A model generated the notes under the pieces. That model searched no databases. It was not told the DNA's origin and saw nothing but the letters and a program-made list of their open reading frames with translations. Shown here in pieces: positions 7,996-16,622 of a DNA stretch of 19,506 bases. Origin of the DNA: Campylobacterales bacterium. Its GTDB lineage: Bacteria > Campylobacterota > Campylobacteria > Campylobacterales > QNZT01. The stretch is from NCBI GenBank assembly GCA_027055005.1, contig JALUNR010000236.1, positions 1-19,506 of the forward strand, read 5' to 3'. Position numbers and translations under genes: made by a program. Every line of letters starts with the position of its first letter. Within the stretch, counting starts at the first letter, position 1.

Positions 7996-10176
7996 TTATA
8001 TGTTCTCTATTATTTTATTTAAAGTTGCACTAGGTCTCATTGCAGCTTCAGCTTTTGCATCATCTGGATGGTAATATCCACCTATATCTTGACTTTTTCC
8101 CTCTATTGCTAAAAGTTCTTTTATAATTGTCTCTTCATTATCTTTTAACTCTTTAGCCACCTTTGCAAACTTTTCATCATTTTGCCCAAGTGCCTCTGCC
8201 CAGTAAGTTGCAACATAGTAGTGAGAAGCTTTGTTATCAGGTTCTCCAGCTTTTCTACTTGGAGCTTTGTTATTATCTAAATAAGCTTCATTTGCTTTGT
8301 CTAGTGCATCACATACAGCTTTAACTTTTTCATCTTTTGTTTTGTTATATATCATTCTAAGAGATTCTGCTAGTGCTAAAAACTCTCCAAGAGAATCCCA
8401 TCTTAAATGTCCCTCTTTTAAAAATTGTTCAACATGTTTTGGAGCTGATCCCCCAGCACCAGTTTCAAAAAGTCCTCCACCTGCAAGAAGTGGTACGATT
8501 GAAAGCATTTTTGCACTTGTTCCAAGCTCTAAAATCGGGAAAAGATCTGTTAGATAATCTCTTAGGGCATTTCCTGTTACACTGATAGTATCAAGCCCTG
8601 CTCTTACTCTCTCTAAAGTATATTTCATAGCAGCTTGAGGTTCCATTATATCTATAGTAAGATTTGTAGTATCATAATCTTTTAAATACTCTTTTACTTT
8701 CTTTATTATATTTGCATCGTGAGCTCTATTTTCATCTAACCAAAAGATTGCTGGTTTTCCACTAAGTCTAGCTCTTTCAACTGCAAGTCTTACCCAATCT
8801 TTTATAGGTATATCTTTTGCTCTACTCATTCTCCAAATATCACCTTTTTCTACTTTTTGACTCATTAGTACTTGTCCAGCTTCATCTTTTACTTCTACTA
8901 AACCATCTTCATAAACTTCAAAAGTAGTTGGGTGTGAACCATACTCTTCTGCTTTTTGAGCCATCAAACCTACATTTGATACATTACCCATAGTTGTTAC
9001 ATCAAATTGTCCTTTTTCGACTGCATTATTTACTATCTCTTTATATATAGTTGCATAACTTCTATCAGGGATAACACAAACACACTCTTCAAGTTCCCCA
9101 TTCCAGTTCCACATTTTTCCACCATCTCTTATAACTGGTGGCATAGAAGCATCGATTATGATATCATTTGATGCATGAAGATTTGTTATGCCATTGTCAC
9201 TATCAACCATAGCTATATGAGGTTGTTTTGGATATGTATCCATCAAAGATTTTTCTATCTCTTCTTTTTTATCAGCTGGTAATTTTTCTAACTTTTTATA
9301 AAGATCTCCTAAACCTAAGTTTGGATTAAAACCTATCTCTTCAAGTTCTTTTGCATACTTTGTAAGTGTTTCATTATGAAAAGATTTTACAGCATGTCCA
9401 AAGATTATAGGATCACTAACTTTCATCATTGTTGCTTTTAAATGAATTGACCAAAGTTGTTCTTTTGCTTTTGCATCAACTAAAGTTTTATCTAAAAATT
9501 TTCTTAAACTTTTAGCACTCATAAATGTTGCATCAAGTATCTCTTTGTCAAGTGCATCGATCTCTTTTACAACTTTACCATTTAACTCAATAGTTACTTT
9601 TCCTGCTCCTTCTTTTATGATTGATTGTTCATTACCATAAAAATCACCTTCATTCATATGCACAACCTCAGTTTTAGCATCTTTTGCTATCTCTCTTAAT
9701 CTATGAGGATGATTTTGAGCAAATTTTTTAACAGCAGGGGCTACTCTTCTATCTGAGTTTCCTTCTCTTAGTACGGGATTAACTGCACTTCCTAAACAAG
9801 TAGCATATTTTTCTCTTATAGCTTTTTCTTCTTCTGTTTGAGGATTTTCTGGGAAAGCTGGTAAATCATATCCTTGTGATTGAAGCTCCAATATACACTC
9901 TTTTAGTTGTGGTATAGAAGCTGAGATATTTGGTAGTTTTATGATATTTGCCTCAGGAGTATGTACTAACTCTCCTAGTTTTGCTAACTCATCATCTTGT
10001 TTTTTATCAGCTGGTAAAACATCACTAAAAGTAGCGATAACTCTACCTGCAAGTGAAATATCAACTTGTTCTACATCAACACCTGAATCTTTTAAAAACT
10101 TTTTTACGATAGGGAAAAATGAGTAAGTAGCTAAAGCTGGAGCCTCATCAATTTTTGACCATAAAATTTTAGACAT
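7996..10176 (-). CDS. icd: Isocitrate dehydrogenase, monomeric, NADP-dependent
   Basis: A 726-residue protein of the monomeric IDH family (usual length about 740), unrelated in size to the 400-residue dimeric enzyme. The start SKILWSKIDEAPALATYSFFPI and NPVLREGNSDRRVAP are family signatures. H581, R592 and R641 fall at exactly the spacing of the Azotobacter vinelandii residues (589, 600, 649) that bind the NADP 2'-phosphate, so NADP use is expected. It interconverts isocitrate and 2-oxoglutarate plus CO2 in the cytoplasm. It is the first gene of the operon; an AAGGAG site precedes the ATG. The 116-base upstream gap contains a diverged copy of the palindrome found before acnB. Confidence 0.97.
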   Translation of the reverse strand: MSKILWSKIDEAPALATYSFFPIVKKFLKDSGVDVEQVDISLAGRVIATFSDVLPADKKQDDELAKLGELVHTPEANIIKLPNISASIPQLKECILELQSQGYDLPAFPENPQTEEEKAIREKYATCLGSAVNPVLREGNSDRRVAPAVKKFAQNHPHRLREIAKDAKTEVVHMNEGDFYGNEQSIIKEGAGKVTIELNGKVVKEIDALDKEILDATFMSAKSLRKFLDKTLVDAKAKEQLWSIHLKATMMKVSDPIIFGHAVKSFHNETLTKYAKELEEIGFNPNLGLGDLYKKLEKLPADKKEEIEKSLMDTYPKQPHIAMVDSDNGITNLHASNDIIIDASMPPVIRDGGKMWNWNGELEECVCVIPDRSYATIYKEIVNNAVEKGQFDVTTMGNVSNVGLMAQKAEEYGSHPTTFEVYEDGLVEVKDEAGQVLMSQKVEKGDIWRMSRAKDIPIKDWVRLAVERARLSGKPAIFWLDENRAHDANIIKKVKEYLKDYDTTNLTIDIMEPQAAMKYTLERVRAGLDTISVTGNALRDYLTDLFPILELGTSAKMLSIVPLLAGGGLFETGAGGSAPKHVEQFLKEGHLRWDSLGEFLALAESLRMIYNKTKDEKVKAVCDALDKANEAYLDNNKAPSRKAGEPDNKASHYYVATYWAEALGQNDEKFAKVAKELKDNEETIIKELLAIEGKSQDIGGYYHPDDAKAEAAMRPSATLNKIIENI

Positions 10177-10292
10177 TAAATCTCCTTAAATATTTTTAAT
10201 TTAGACAGCATCTTATCAATTTATTTTTTTAAGTTTCATGAAAGATATAAGTTTTAAAAATAGGACAAAAAAAGTGTTACTTATTTACACAT
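10177..10292 (-). other. Leader/promoter region of the icd operon
   Basis: This AT-rich gap between the mltG stop and the icd start should hold the promoter of the ten-gene operon. No -10 box stands out: on the minus strand TAAGAT (10210-10215) is the best of several weak matches. TTTCATGAAA at 10234-10243 is a short perfect palindrome of unknown meaning. A palindrome-like motif at 10275-10291 is listed separately. No small gene is seen. Confidence 0.4.
10275..10291. promoter_or_regulatory. Putative operator upstream of icd
   Basis: TGTTACTTATTTACACA matches the perfect palindrome TGTTACTTATTGTAACA before acnB over its first 11 bases and ends in the same ACA. It stands in the same orientation relative to the downstream gene, about 107 bases before the icd ATG. 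On the minus strand it is followed by a T-run, so a weak mltG terminator (4-bp stem) is the competing explanation. Confidence 0.45.
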
Positions 10293-11240
10293 TCATCTTT
10301 TAATATTTTTTAAATGCTCTTTATAAGTAGTAGAAAAATAATGTGATTTTTTATCTTTTTTTACAAAATATAAGTAGTTGTTTTTATCAGGTTCAATAGC
10401 TGCTTTTATAGACTTTTCATCAACTATGCAAATAGGATATGGAGGAAGTCCTTTGATTTTATATGTATTAAAAGAACTATTATCATCTTTTATTTGCTTA
10501 GCAGTAATTTTTTTATGAGAATTTAAACCATAGTTCAAAGTCCCATCCATTTGGAGTTTCATTCCTTTTTTTAGGCGATTATATATAACTGAAGATACTT
10601 TTGGCATTTCAACTTTACTTGCTGCTTCTTTTGTGATTATACTTGCTATTGTTACATATTTGGTAAACCACTCTTTTTTATTATAGTGATGTAAATATTT
10701 AACAGAGAGTTTTTTATGCTTTAAAAGTGAATTCTTTATAAGAATATTTATAAGTTTTTCTTCTTTTATATCTTTATAAAATGTATAAGTATCAGCAAAT
10801 ATAACCCCTTCTGGATATGGAGCTATTTTTTTATAAAAAATGTGTAGTTTTGTAACATTTAAGTCATATTTTTTAGATAAATTTTTTAAGGTTATCTGTG
10901 TAGTTTCACCAGGAATGATAGTAAACTTCACACCAAAAGCCTTTGAGTGTGTAATACGGTAAAAAAATATTTTTCGTGAAAGATTTTTTTCTTTCAAATC
11001 TATCCACCCAGCTTGTGGATAACCATATCGTTTTAAAAGATAATAATCTAATTCATTTAGACAAAAACCTTTTTTATTAAGATAATTATAAACTGATCTA
11101 GTTGAGCCTTTGGGAATAAATATAAGTTTTGAATTATGGATATTTGTTTTTAAATAATCTTGTAAATAAAAATACAATAATATTCCACTTAATAAAACTG
11201 AAATTAAAGAAATAAATAAAAAATTTAAGATTTTTTTCAT
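10293..11240 (-). CDS. mltG: Endolytic peptidoglycan transglycosylase MltG
   Basis: A 315-residue YceG-like protein. One N-terminal membrane segment (about residues 5-27) anchors it in the inner membrane with the rest in the periplasm. IIPGETT (about 108-114) and GVIFADTYTF (145-154) are family motifs. The catalytic glutamate is E205 in ASIITKEAAS, and VSSVIYNRLKKGMKLQMDGT (215-234) and GLPPYPI (264-270) complete the active region; the C-terminus has YLYFVKKDKKSHYFS. The enzyme cuts nascent glycan strands and is thought to set their length. It has its own TATAAT box and sits as a single gene between acnB and icd; there is no evident functional link to them. Confidence 0.94.
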   Translation of the reverse strand: MKKILNFLFISLISVLLSGILLYFYLQDYLKTNIHNSKLIFIPKGSTRSVYNYLNKKGFCLNELDYYLLKRYGYPQAGWIDLKEKNLSRKIFFYRITHSKAFGVKFTIIPGETTQITLKNLSKKYDLNVTKLHIFYKKIAPYPEGVIFADTYTFYKDIKEEKLINILIKNSLLKHKKLSVKYLHHYNKKEWFTKYVTIASIITKEAASKVEMPKVSSVIYNRLKKGMKLQMDGTLNYGLNSHKKITAKQIKDDNSSFNTYKIKGLPPYPICIVDEKSIKAAIEPDKNNYLYFVKKDKKSHYFSTTYKEHLKNIKR

Positions 11241-11276
11241 AATTATCTCCTAACCCCTTAAAATAGGGCTAGAAGA

Positions 11277-11282
11277 ATTATA
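11277..11282 (-). promoter_or_regulatory. -10 box of mltG
   Basis: A perfect TATAAT on the minus strand lies 37 bases before the mltG ATG, so a transcript would start near 11270. The short palindrome ACTATTAAATAGT lies just upstream of the box. A possible stem with arms TAGCCCT and AGGGGTTA (11251-11271) would fall in the 5' leader. Confidence 0.6.
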
Positions 11283-11301
11283 CTATTTAATAGTTTAAAG
11301 T

Positions 11302-13890
11302 TTATAACATACCTGCTGTAACCATTTCTCTTAAGTTTTTAGTGTTTACTTTATTAAAACTTAAATATCTGTAAACATCATCTTTCATCTCTGGTTTGAT
11401 TTTTTTGTTTACGATTTCAAGATACTCTTCTTTAGTTGGAAGTCTTCCTAGAAGTGCTGTAACTGCTGCTACCTCTGCACTTCCAAGATATACTTTAGCA
11501 CCCTTTCCAAGTCTGTTATCAAAGTTTCTTGTACTAGTTGAAAAAGTTATAGCATTGTCAGCTACTCTTGCTTGATTCCCCATACAAAGTGAACATCCAG
11601 GTATCTCTGTTCTAGCTCCAGCTGCTCCATATACTGCATAGTAACCTTCATCTCTTAAAGTTATCTCATCCATTTTTGTTGGAGGTGCTATCCAAAGTTT
11701 GCTTTTAACTACTCCTTCTCCTCTTAAAACTTCTCCTAAAGCTCTAAATAAACCGATATTTGTCATACAACTTCCAACAAAAACTTCATCTATCCTTTCA
11801 TTTGGTCTATTAGAGTCAGCTAAGATTTCACTTAGAGTTGCTACATCATCTGGGTCATTTGGACAAGCTAAGATAGGTTCTGTTATCTCATTTAAATCTA
11901 TTTCGATAACTGCTGCATATTTTGCATCTTTGTCAGCTTCTAAAAGTTCTGGATTTTTTAACCACTCTTTCATCTTGTCAGCTCTTCTTTGAAGTGTTCT
12001 AGAATCTTCATATCCAGCTTTTATCATCTCTTCTATCAAAGCTATGTTAGACTCTAAATACTCTATAATTGGCTCTTTATTTAACTTAACTGCACAAGCA
12101 GCTGCACTTCTCTCTGCACTTGCATCACTAAGTTCAAATGCTTGTTCACATTTTAAGTCCTCAAGCCCTTCTATCTCTAAAACTCTACCAGCAAAGATAT
12201 TTTTCTTACCTTTTTTCTCTACTGTTAAAAGTCCCTCTTTTATAGCTTGATAAGGGATAGAGTTTACAAGATCTCTTAGAGTAATTCCAGGTTGCATCTC
12301 TCCTTTAAATCTAACTAAAACTGATTCGGGCATAGTTAAAGGCATCATACCAGTAACTGCTGCAAAAGCAACAAGTCCACTTCCTGCTGGAAAACTTATA
12401 CCAATAGGAAATCTTGTATGAGAGTCTCCACCAGTTCCAACAGTATCAGGAAGGCAAAGTCTATTTAGCCAAGAGTGAATAACACCATCACCTGGTCTTA
12501 AAATCACACCTTTTCTACTAGTCCAAAAGTCTGGCAAAGTGTGTTGAAGTTCGATGTCAGCAGGTTTTGGATAAGCAGCTGTATGACAGAAACTTTGCAT
12601 AACCATATCAGCTCCAAAAGTTAGTGCGGCCAACTCTTTTATTTCATCTCTTGTCATAGGTCCAGTAGTATCTTGACTTCCAACAGTAGTTGCTATCGGC
12701 TCTACATACATACCAGGTTTTACACCCTCTAAGCCACAAGCCTTTCCTACCATCTTTTGAGCTAGTGTATATCCACTGTTGTCACCTTCTGGTTGCTCAG
12801 GAGTCATAAAAGTTTCACTTGCTCCAAGGTTTAGAGCTTCTCTTGCTTTTGCAGTTAAACCTTTTCCTATGATAAGTGGGATTCTCCCACCTGCTCTCAT
12901 CTCATCTGGAAGAGTGTTTGGTTTTAGTTTAAACTCACTAACAACTTTCCCATCTTTTTCGATAACACCATCAAATGGCTTAACAGTGATAACATCTCCA
13001 GTTTCTAAGTTAGCAACATCAGCTTCTATCGGCAGACATCCACTATCTTCTGCTGTGTTAAAGAAGATTGGAGCGATTATATTTCCTATAACAACTCCGC
13101 CTGTTTTTTTGTTTGGAACACCTGGGATCTCTCTTCCCATATGCCACTGAACTGAGTTAATACCACTTTTTCTACTACTTCCTGTTCCTACAACATCTCC
13201 AACATAAGCTAAAGGGTGTCCTTTTTCTTTTAGTTTTGCCATAGTTTCAAGTGGATTGTCCATTCTAGCTACTAACATAGAGTTTGCATGAAGAGGTATA
13301 TCACTTCTTGTAAATGCTTCACTTGCTGGGCTTAAATCATCAGTATTTGTCTCACCAGGAATCTTATAAACTGTTAAAGTTATATCATGTTCTAGTTCAG
13401 GCTTGTTTGTAAACCACTCAGCATTTGCCCAAGACTCTACTACCTCTTTAGCAAATGAGTTTCCTTCATCCATCAAATCTTTTACATCGTTAAAAGAGTC
13501 ATAAACTAAAATAGTATTTTTAAGCTCATCTGCAGCTGCTTGTGCGACTTCAACATGAGGACTCTTAAGTGCTTCTATAAGTGGACCTACATTATATCCA
13601 CCTAGCATAGTTCCAAGTATTTTTATAGCATCAACTCTATTTATAGCCTTACAATGTGCATCCCCTGTAATTATTGCATTTAAAAAAGCTGCTTTTACAT
13701 AAGCTGCATCGTCAACACCTGGATTTATATGATTTTTTAAAAGATTTATCAGATACTCTTCTTCTTGTATTGGATCTTGTTTTAAAAGTTCAACTAATTT
13801 ATTTGTTTGCTTAGCTGTAAGAGCAAGTGGTGGAACACCAAGCTCTGCTCTTTCTTTTGTATGTTTTTTATACTCTTGTATTAATCCCAT
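11302..13890 (-). CDS. acnB: Aconitate hydratase B
   Basis: An 862-residue AcnB-type aconitase (E. coli 865) with the order characteristic of the B class: N-terminal HEAT-like helical domain, then the swivel domain (about 170-380, with KLKEKGHPLAYVGDVVGTGSSRKS), then the three core domains. The [4Fe-4S] cysteines are C708 (GSCMTNIG), C766 and C769 (GCSLCMGNQ), matching E. coli C710, C769 and C772. It isomerises citrate and isocitrate through cis-aconitate; AcnB proteins can also act as iron- or oxygen-responsive RNA binders once the cluster is lost. It is a single-gene unit with an AGGAG site and a palindrome-rich 125-base upstream region. Confidence 0.97.
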   Translation of the reverse strand: MGLIQEYKKHTKERAELGVPPLALTAKQTNKLVELLKQDPIQEEEYLINLLKNHINPGVDDAAYVKAAFLNAIITGDAHCKAINRVDAIKILGTMLGGYNVGPLIEALKSPHVEVAQAAADELKNTILVYDSFNDVKDLMDEGNSFAKEVVESWANAEWFTNKPELEHDITLTVYKIPGETNTDDLSPASEAFTRSDIPLHANSMLVARMDNPLETMAKLKEKGHPLAYVGDVVGTGSSRKSGINSVQWHMGREIPGVPNKKTGGVVIGNIIAPIFFNTAEDSGCLPIEADVANLETGDVITVKPFDGVIEKDGKVVSEFKLKPNTLPDEMRAGGRIPLIIGKGLTAKAREALNLGASETFMTPEQPEGDNSGYTLAQKMVGKACGLEGVKPGMYVEPIATTVGSQDTTGPMTRDEIKELAALTFGADMVMQSFCHTAAYPKPADIELQHTLPDFWTSRKGVILRPGDGVIHSWLNRLCLPDTVGTGGDSHTRFPIGISFPAGSGLVAFAAVTGMMPLTMPESVLVRFKGEMQPGITLRDLVNSIPYQAIKEGLLTVEKKGKKNIFAGRVLEIEGLEDLKCEQAFELSDASAERSAAACAVKLNKEPIIEYLESNIALIEEMIKAGYEDSRTLQRRADKMKEWLKNPELLEADKDAKYAAVIEIDLNEITEPILACPNDPDDVATLSEILADSNRPNERIDEVFVGSCMTNIGLFRALGEVLRGEGVVKSKLWIAPPTKMDEITLRDEGYYAVYGAAGARTEIPGCSLCMGNQARVADNAITFSTSTRNFDNRLGKGAKVYLGSAEVAAVTALLGRLPTKEEYLEIVNKKIKPEMKDDVYRYLSFNKVNTKNLREMVTAGML

Positions 13891-13935
13891 TTATTCTCCT
13901 TATAAAAATATATCTAATTATTTTACATAAGGAAA

Positions 13936-13945
13936 ATTTTATATA
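13936..13945 (-). promoter_or_regulatory. Probable -10 region of acnB
   Basis: Minus-strand TATATAAAAT contains TAAAAT, one mismatch from TATAAT, with other overlapping matches. A start near 13929 would give a leader of about 38 bases. The three palindromes would then be centred near -33, -47 and -75. The exact hexamer cannot be fixed by eye. Confidence 0.45.
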
Positions 13946-13953
13946 GGAGTTAA

Positions 13954-13970
13954 TGTTACTTATTGTAACA
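13954..13970. promoter_or_regulatory. Operator-like palindrome 1 upstream of acnB
   Basis: TGTTACTTATTGTAACA is a perfect 6-5-6 inverted repeat centred 72 bases before the acnB ATG. It is the best copy of a motif that recurs twice more in this gap and once before icd. No T-run follows on either strand, so it is more likely a protein-binding site than a terminator. The regulator is unknown. Confidence 0.6.
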
Positions 13971-13984
13971 TACTTAAAGTATAT
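13968..13984. promoter_or_regulatory. Operator-like palindrome 2 upstream of acnB
   Basis: This copy is a perfect 13-base ATACTTAAAGTAT in the same register as the other copies; the outer bases are diverged. Its centre is 14 bases from copy 1 and 28 from copy 3, and it overlaps copy 1 by three bases. Confidence 0.45.
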
Positions 13985-13995
13985 TTATAACTTAA

Positions 13996-14012
13996 TGCTA
14001 CTTAAAGTAACA
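13996..14012. promoter_or_regulatory. Operator-like palindrome 3 upstream of acnB
   Basis: TGCTACTTAAAGTAACA is an inverted repeat with one mismatched pair in the arms. It shares TACTTAAAGTA with copy 2 and both TG/ACA ends with copy 1. It lies three bases from the end of the carbonic anhydrase gene. Confidence 0.55.
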
Positions 14013-14015
14013 CTT

Positions 14016-14639
14016 TTATAATAGTTTAAATTCTTCATTTTTAAAATCATAAGCATATATTTTTCCATCTTCTAAAACATAGTACCAAGCATTTAAAAAT
14101 AATTTTCCTTCTTGTACTTTTTCTTGTACTGCAGGATATGTTAAAAGATTTTGGATTTGAAAAAGGGTTGAGTATTTTTCAGTTTTTATAATAGTTTCTT
14201 CTTTTTCTAAACCAAAACTTTCTATAAAATTTTTTGGATTTGCTCCAAGTTCTAGCCACTTTTTTACATGAACCAAATCTGGATTTGTAATAGGTGATTT
14301 AAATAAAGAACTTATTGCACCACAATGAGAATGTCCACAAACAATAATATCTTCCACCTCTAAAACACTCACAGCATACTCAATAGCAGCAGCAGTTGAA
14401 TGAAACTCACTATCTGGTTGATACTTAGGAACGAAATTCCCAATATTTCTTATTACAAACAAATCACCAGGACCAGTATTTGTTATAAGATTTGGTAAAA
14501 CTCTTGAATCTGAACAGCCTATAAAAAGAGCTTTTGGATTTTGCCCCTCATCAACAAGTTTTTTAAACTCATGTTTATATTTTTGGAACTTAAAATTTGA
14601 AAATATTTTACTACTTTGTATTATCTCTTTATCTTCCAT
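14016..14639 (-). CDS. can: Beta-class carbonic anhydrase
   Basis: A 207-residue beta carbonic anhydrase. Zinc ligands are C42 (in GCSDSRV), H103 and C106 (in CGHSHCG), with the catalytic D44-R46 dyad. It interconverts CO2 and bicarbonate in the cytoplasm; the N-terminus shows no export signal. The start codon lies one base after the rpoN stop, so it is probably translated from the lptB-rpoN transcript. The next gene downstream is acnB. A role in supplying bicarbonate or CO2 to carboxylating enzymes is plausible but is inferred only from the neighbourhood. Confidence 0.94.
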   Translation of the reverse strand: MEDKEIIQSSKIFSNFKFQKYKHEFKKLVDEGQNPKALFIGCSDSRVLPNLITNTGPGDLFVIRNIGNFVPKYQPDSEFHSTAAAIEYAVSVLEVEDIIVCGHSHCGAISSLFKSPITNPDLVHVKKWLELGANPKNFIESFGLEKEETIIKTEKYSTLFQIQNLLTYPAVQEKVQEGKLFLNAWYYVLEDGKIYAYDFKNEEFKLL

Positions 14640-14640
14640 A

Positions 14641-15903
14641 TTAAACCTTTAATTGATATTGTTTTTTTCTTTGATTTGAACTCTCAATACTTTCAGATAT
14701 TCTATATTTTGTTATTGTTCTTCTACCAATATTTGTACCAAATTTTTTATTGACAAGAGTTAAAATTTTGTTATCACTAAGTGGCTTTTTTTTATCTTCA
14801 TTTTTAATAATCTCTTTTATATATGATTTTATAGCTCTATTTGAAGTATCTTCATCAATCGCAGTTGAAAAAAAACTTTTAAGAGAAAATATTCCTCTAT
14901 TACAAGAGAGATACTTATTTGAAATAGCTCTTGAAATAGTAGAGTGATGTCTATCTAATTCCACAGATAAATCATCTAACTTTAAAGGTTTGATATCCCC
15001 TCCTTGAAAAAAATCATACTGATACTCGACAAGCATCAAAGCTATCTTTGTTAAAGTTTCTTTTCTAAGTTCTAGTGCTTCTAATAGATTTTTAGCTTCT
15101 TTTAGCTTCTTTTTTACAAATAAAAATTCATCTTCTAATCCATTTGTATCTATAACAATCTCAGGATAGTAAGAATTGTTTAAAGATACTTTTATCTCTC
15201 CATTTTGGTTTTCTATAAATATATCTGGTATAATCTGTACAACTTCTTCTTGAAACTCAAGTGCTGGAGGATTTTTTAACTTTCTTATGATTTTTATGGC
15301 ATTTAAAAATCCATCTTCATTCTGATAATCACCTAAATTTTCAAAATCTTTTATAATTTTAGTACAAAGTGAATATAGTTTTGATTCTAAATCAAAATCA
15401 TTTAATTGAAATAAAAATGATTCATATAAATCAATCGCCCCTACTCCACTAGGTTCTAAATAAGCAAATCTTTTTCTCACACTCTCCACTGCATCAACAC
15501 TGGTATTAAGTTCTTTTGCTATTTTTGATATATCTGTTCCAAGATAACCATTGTTATTTATATTTTTTATAATCTCTAAAGCTATATTCACTGAAGTTTT
15601 TGTAGGAAAAAGTGGTGGCTGAATTTGTTCATAAAGCCTATCATATAGAGATTTTTTAGATAAACTTAAAGCTTCTATCGTATTTGATACTGAATTTTTT
15701 TGATATTGGTTTGAACTTTTACTTTTTTGATTAGATTTTACTTCATTACCTGATTTGATTTCTATAAAAGGATTTTCTTTTTTTGCTTCTTCTAAAGTAT
15801 CTTTCAAACCTTCTAAATCGGTTTGAAGTATATGAAGCCAACTTCTCATAGTAGTTGAAAGTTTATGTTTAGCAGATATATTTGAGGTAGTTCTTAACTT
15901 CAT
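14641..15903 (-). CDS. rpoN: RNA polymerase sigma-54 factor
   Basis: A 420-residue sigma-54, somewhat shorter than the 477-residue E. coli protein, as is usual in Campylobacterota. Region I (about 1-50) keeps the helical LRSWLHILQ-type pattern but is poor in glutamine (MRSWLHILQTDLEGL). The core-binding domain follows. The HTH block at about 311-345 reads LDRHHSTISRAISNKYL then RGIFSLKSFF. The RpoN box is GRRTITKYR at 393-401, against the usual ARRTVAKYR. In this phylum it directs flagellar hook and basal-body genes together with an activator such as FlgR. The start overlaps the lptB stop in ATGA, and the lptB-rpoN order is widely conserved in Proteobacteria. Confidence 0.96.
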   Translation of the reverse strand: MKLRTTSNISAKHKLSTTMRSWLHILQTDLEGLKDTLEEAKKENPFIEIKSGNEVKSNQKSKSSNQYQKNSVSNTIEALSLSKKSLYDRLYEQIQPPLFPTKTSVNIALEIIKNINNNGYLGTDISKIAKELNTSVDAVESVRKRFAYLEPSGVGAIDLYESFLFQLNDFDLESKLYSLCTKIIKDFENLGDYQNEDGFLNAIKIIRKLKNPPALEFQEEVVQIIPDIFIENQNGEIKVSLNNSYYPEIVIDTNGLEDEFLFVKKKLKEAKNLLEALELRKETLTKIALMLVEYQYDFFQGGDIKPLKLDDLSVELDRHHSTISRAISNKYLSCNRGIFSLKSFFSTAIDEDTSNRAIKSYIKEIIKNEDKKKPLSDNKILTLVNKKFGTNIGRRTITKYRISESIESSNQRKKQYQLKV

Positions 15904-16622
15904 ATTTTAAAGTCCTCTCCAAGATAGTATTTTCTAACTAAAACACTACTTGCTATCTCATAACTAGTACCACTATCTAGTAATTCTCCACTTTTTATAA
16001 CATAAGCACGATCACAAATATCAAGGGTTTCTCTTACATTATGATCAGTTATCAAAACACCAATATTGAGATTTTTTAAATCTTTAACAATATTTTGAAT
16101 ATCAGATACTGCTATGGGATCAACTCCAGCAAACGGTTCATCTAAAAGTAGAAAATTTGGTTCAATAGCTAAGCTTCTTGCTATCTCGCATCTTCTTCTT
16201 TCACCTCCACTAAGACTTATACCTAATCTATCTCTTATTGGCTCAATATTTAAAACTTCTAGCAAATATTCTAATTTTTTATTTATCTCTTTTTTATCTG
16301 AGTATTTCATCTGCAAAGCTAATATGATGTTATCTTCTACACTTAATTCTTTAAATATACTAGCCTCTTGTGGAAGATAACCAATACCTAGTTTTGCTCT
16401 TTGATGGAGTGGAAGATTTGTAATATCTTTATCATCAAGTATAACATTTCCTCCAGATGGAGATATAAGTCCACATATCATATAAAATGTAGTAGTCTTT
16501 CCAGCTCCATTTGGTCCCAAAAGTCCTACCACTTCACCACTTTTAACTTCTAATGAAAAATCATGTATAATTTTTGTCTTTTTTATAGTTTTTGATAAAT
16601 GTGTTGCTACTAATTTATGCAT
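15900..16622 (-). CDS. lptB: LPS export ABC transporter ATPase LptB
   Basis: A 240-residue ABC ATPase. Walker A is GPNGAGKTT at 36-44, the Q-loop is at Q85 (YLPQEASIF), the signature LSGGE is at 137-141, Walker B FLLLDEP at 157-163 and the switch histidine at H194 (ITDHNV). LptB powers LptFG to extract lipopolysaccharide from the inner membrane and push it along the Lpt bridge. YLPQEASIFKELSVEDNI is the LptB-specific segment that separates it from branched-amino-acid transporter ATPases. It overlaps tsaE by 13 bases and rpoN by 4. Confidence 0.95.
   Translation of the reverse strand: MHKLVATHLSKTIKKTKIIHDFSLEVKSGEVVGLLGPNGAGKTTTFYMICGLISPSGGNVILDDKDITNLPLHQRAKLGIGYLPQEASIFKELSVEDNIILALQMKYSDKKEINKKLEYLLEVLNIEPIRDRLGISLSGGERRRCEIARSLAIEPNFLLLDEPFAGVDPIAVSDIQNIVKDLKNLNIGVLITDHNVRETLDICDRAYVIKSGELLDSGTSYEIASSVLVRKYYLGEDFKI

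Noticed and set aside
10234..10243. TTTCATGAAA palindrome before icd
   Set aside because: A 10-base palindrome in AT-rich DNA is weak on its own, and no second copy was noticed in the other upstream regions.
13954..14012. Reading the acnB upstream palindromes as terminators of can
   Set aside because: None is followed by a T-run on the minus strand, and three similar copies in phase fit binding sites better. Partial termination cannot be excluded.
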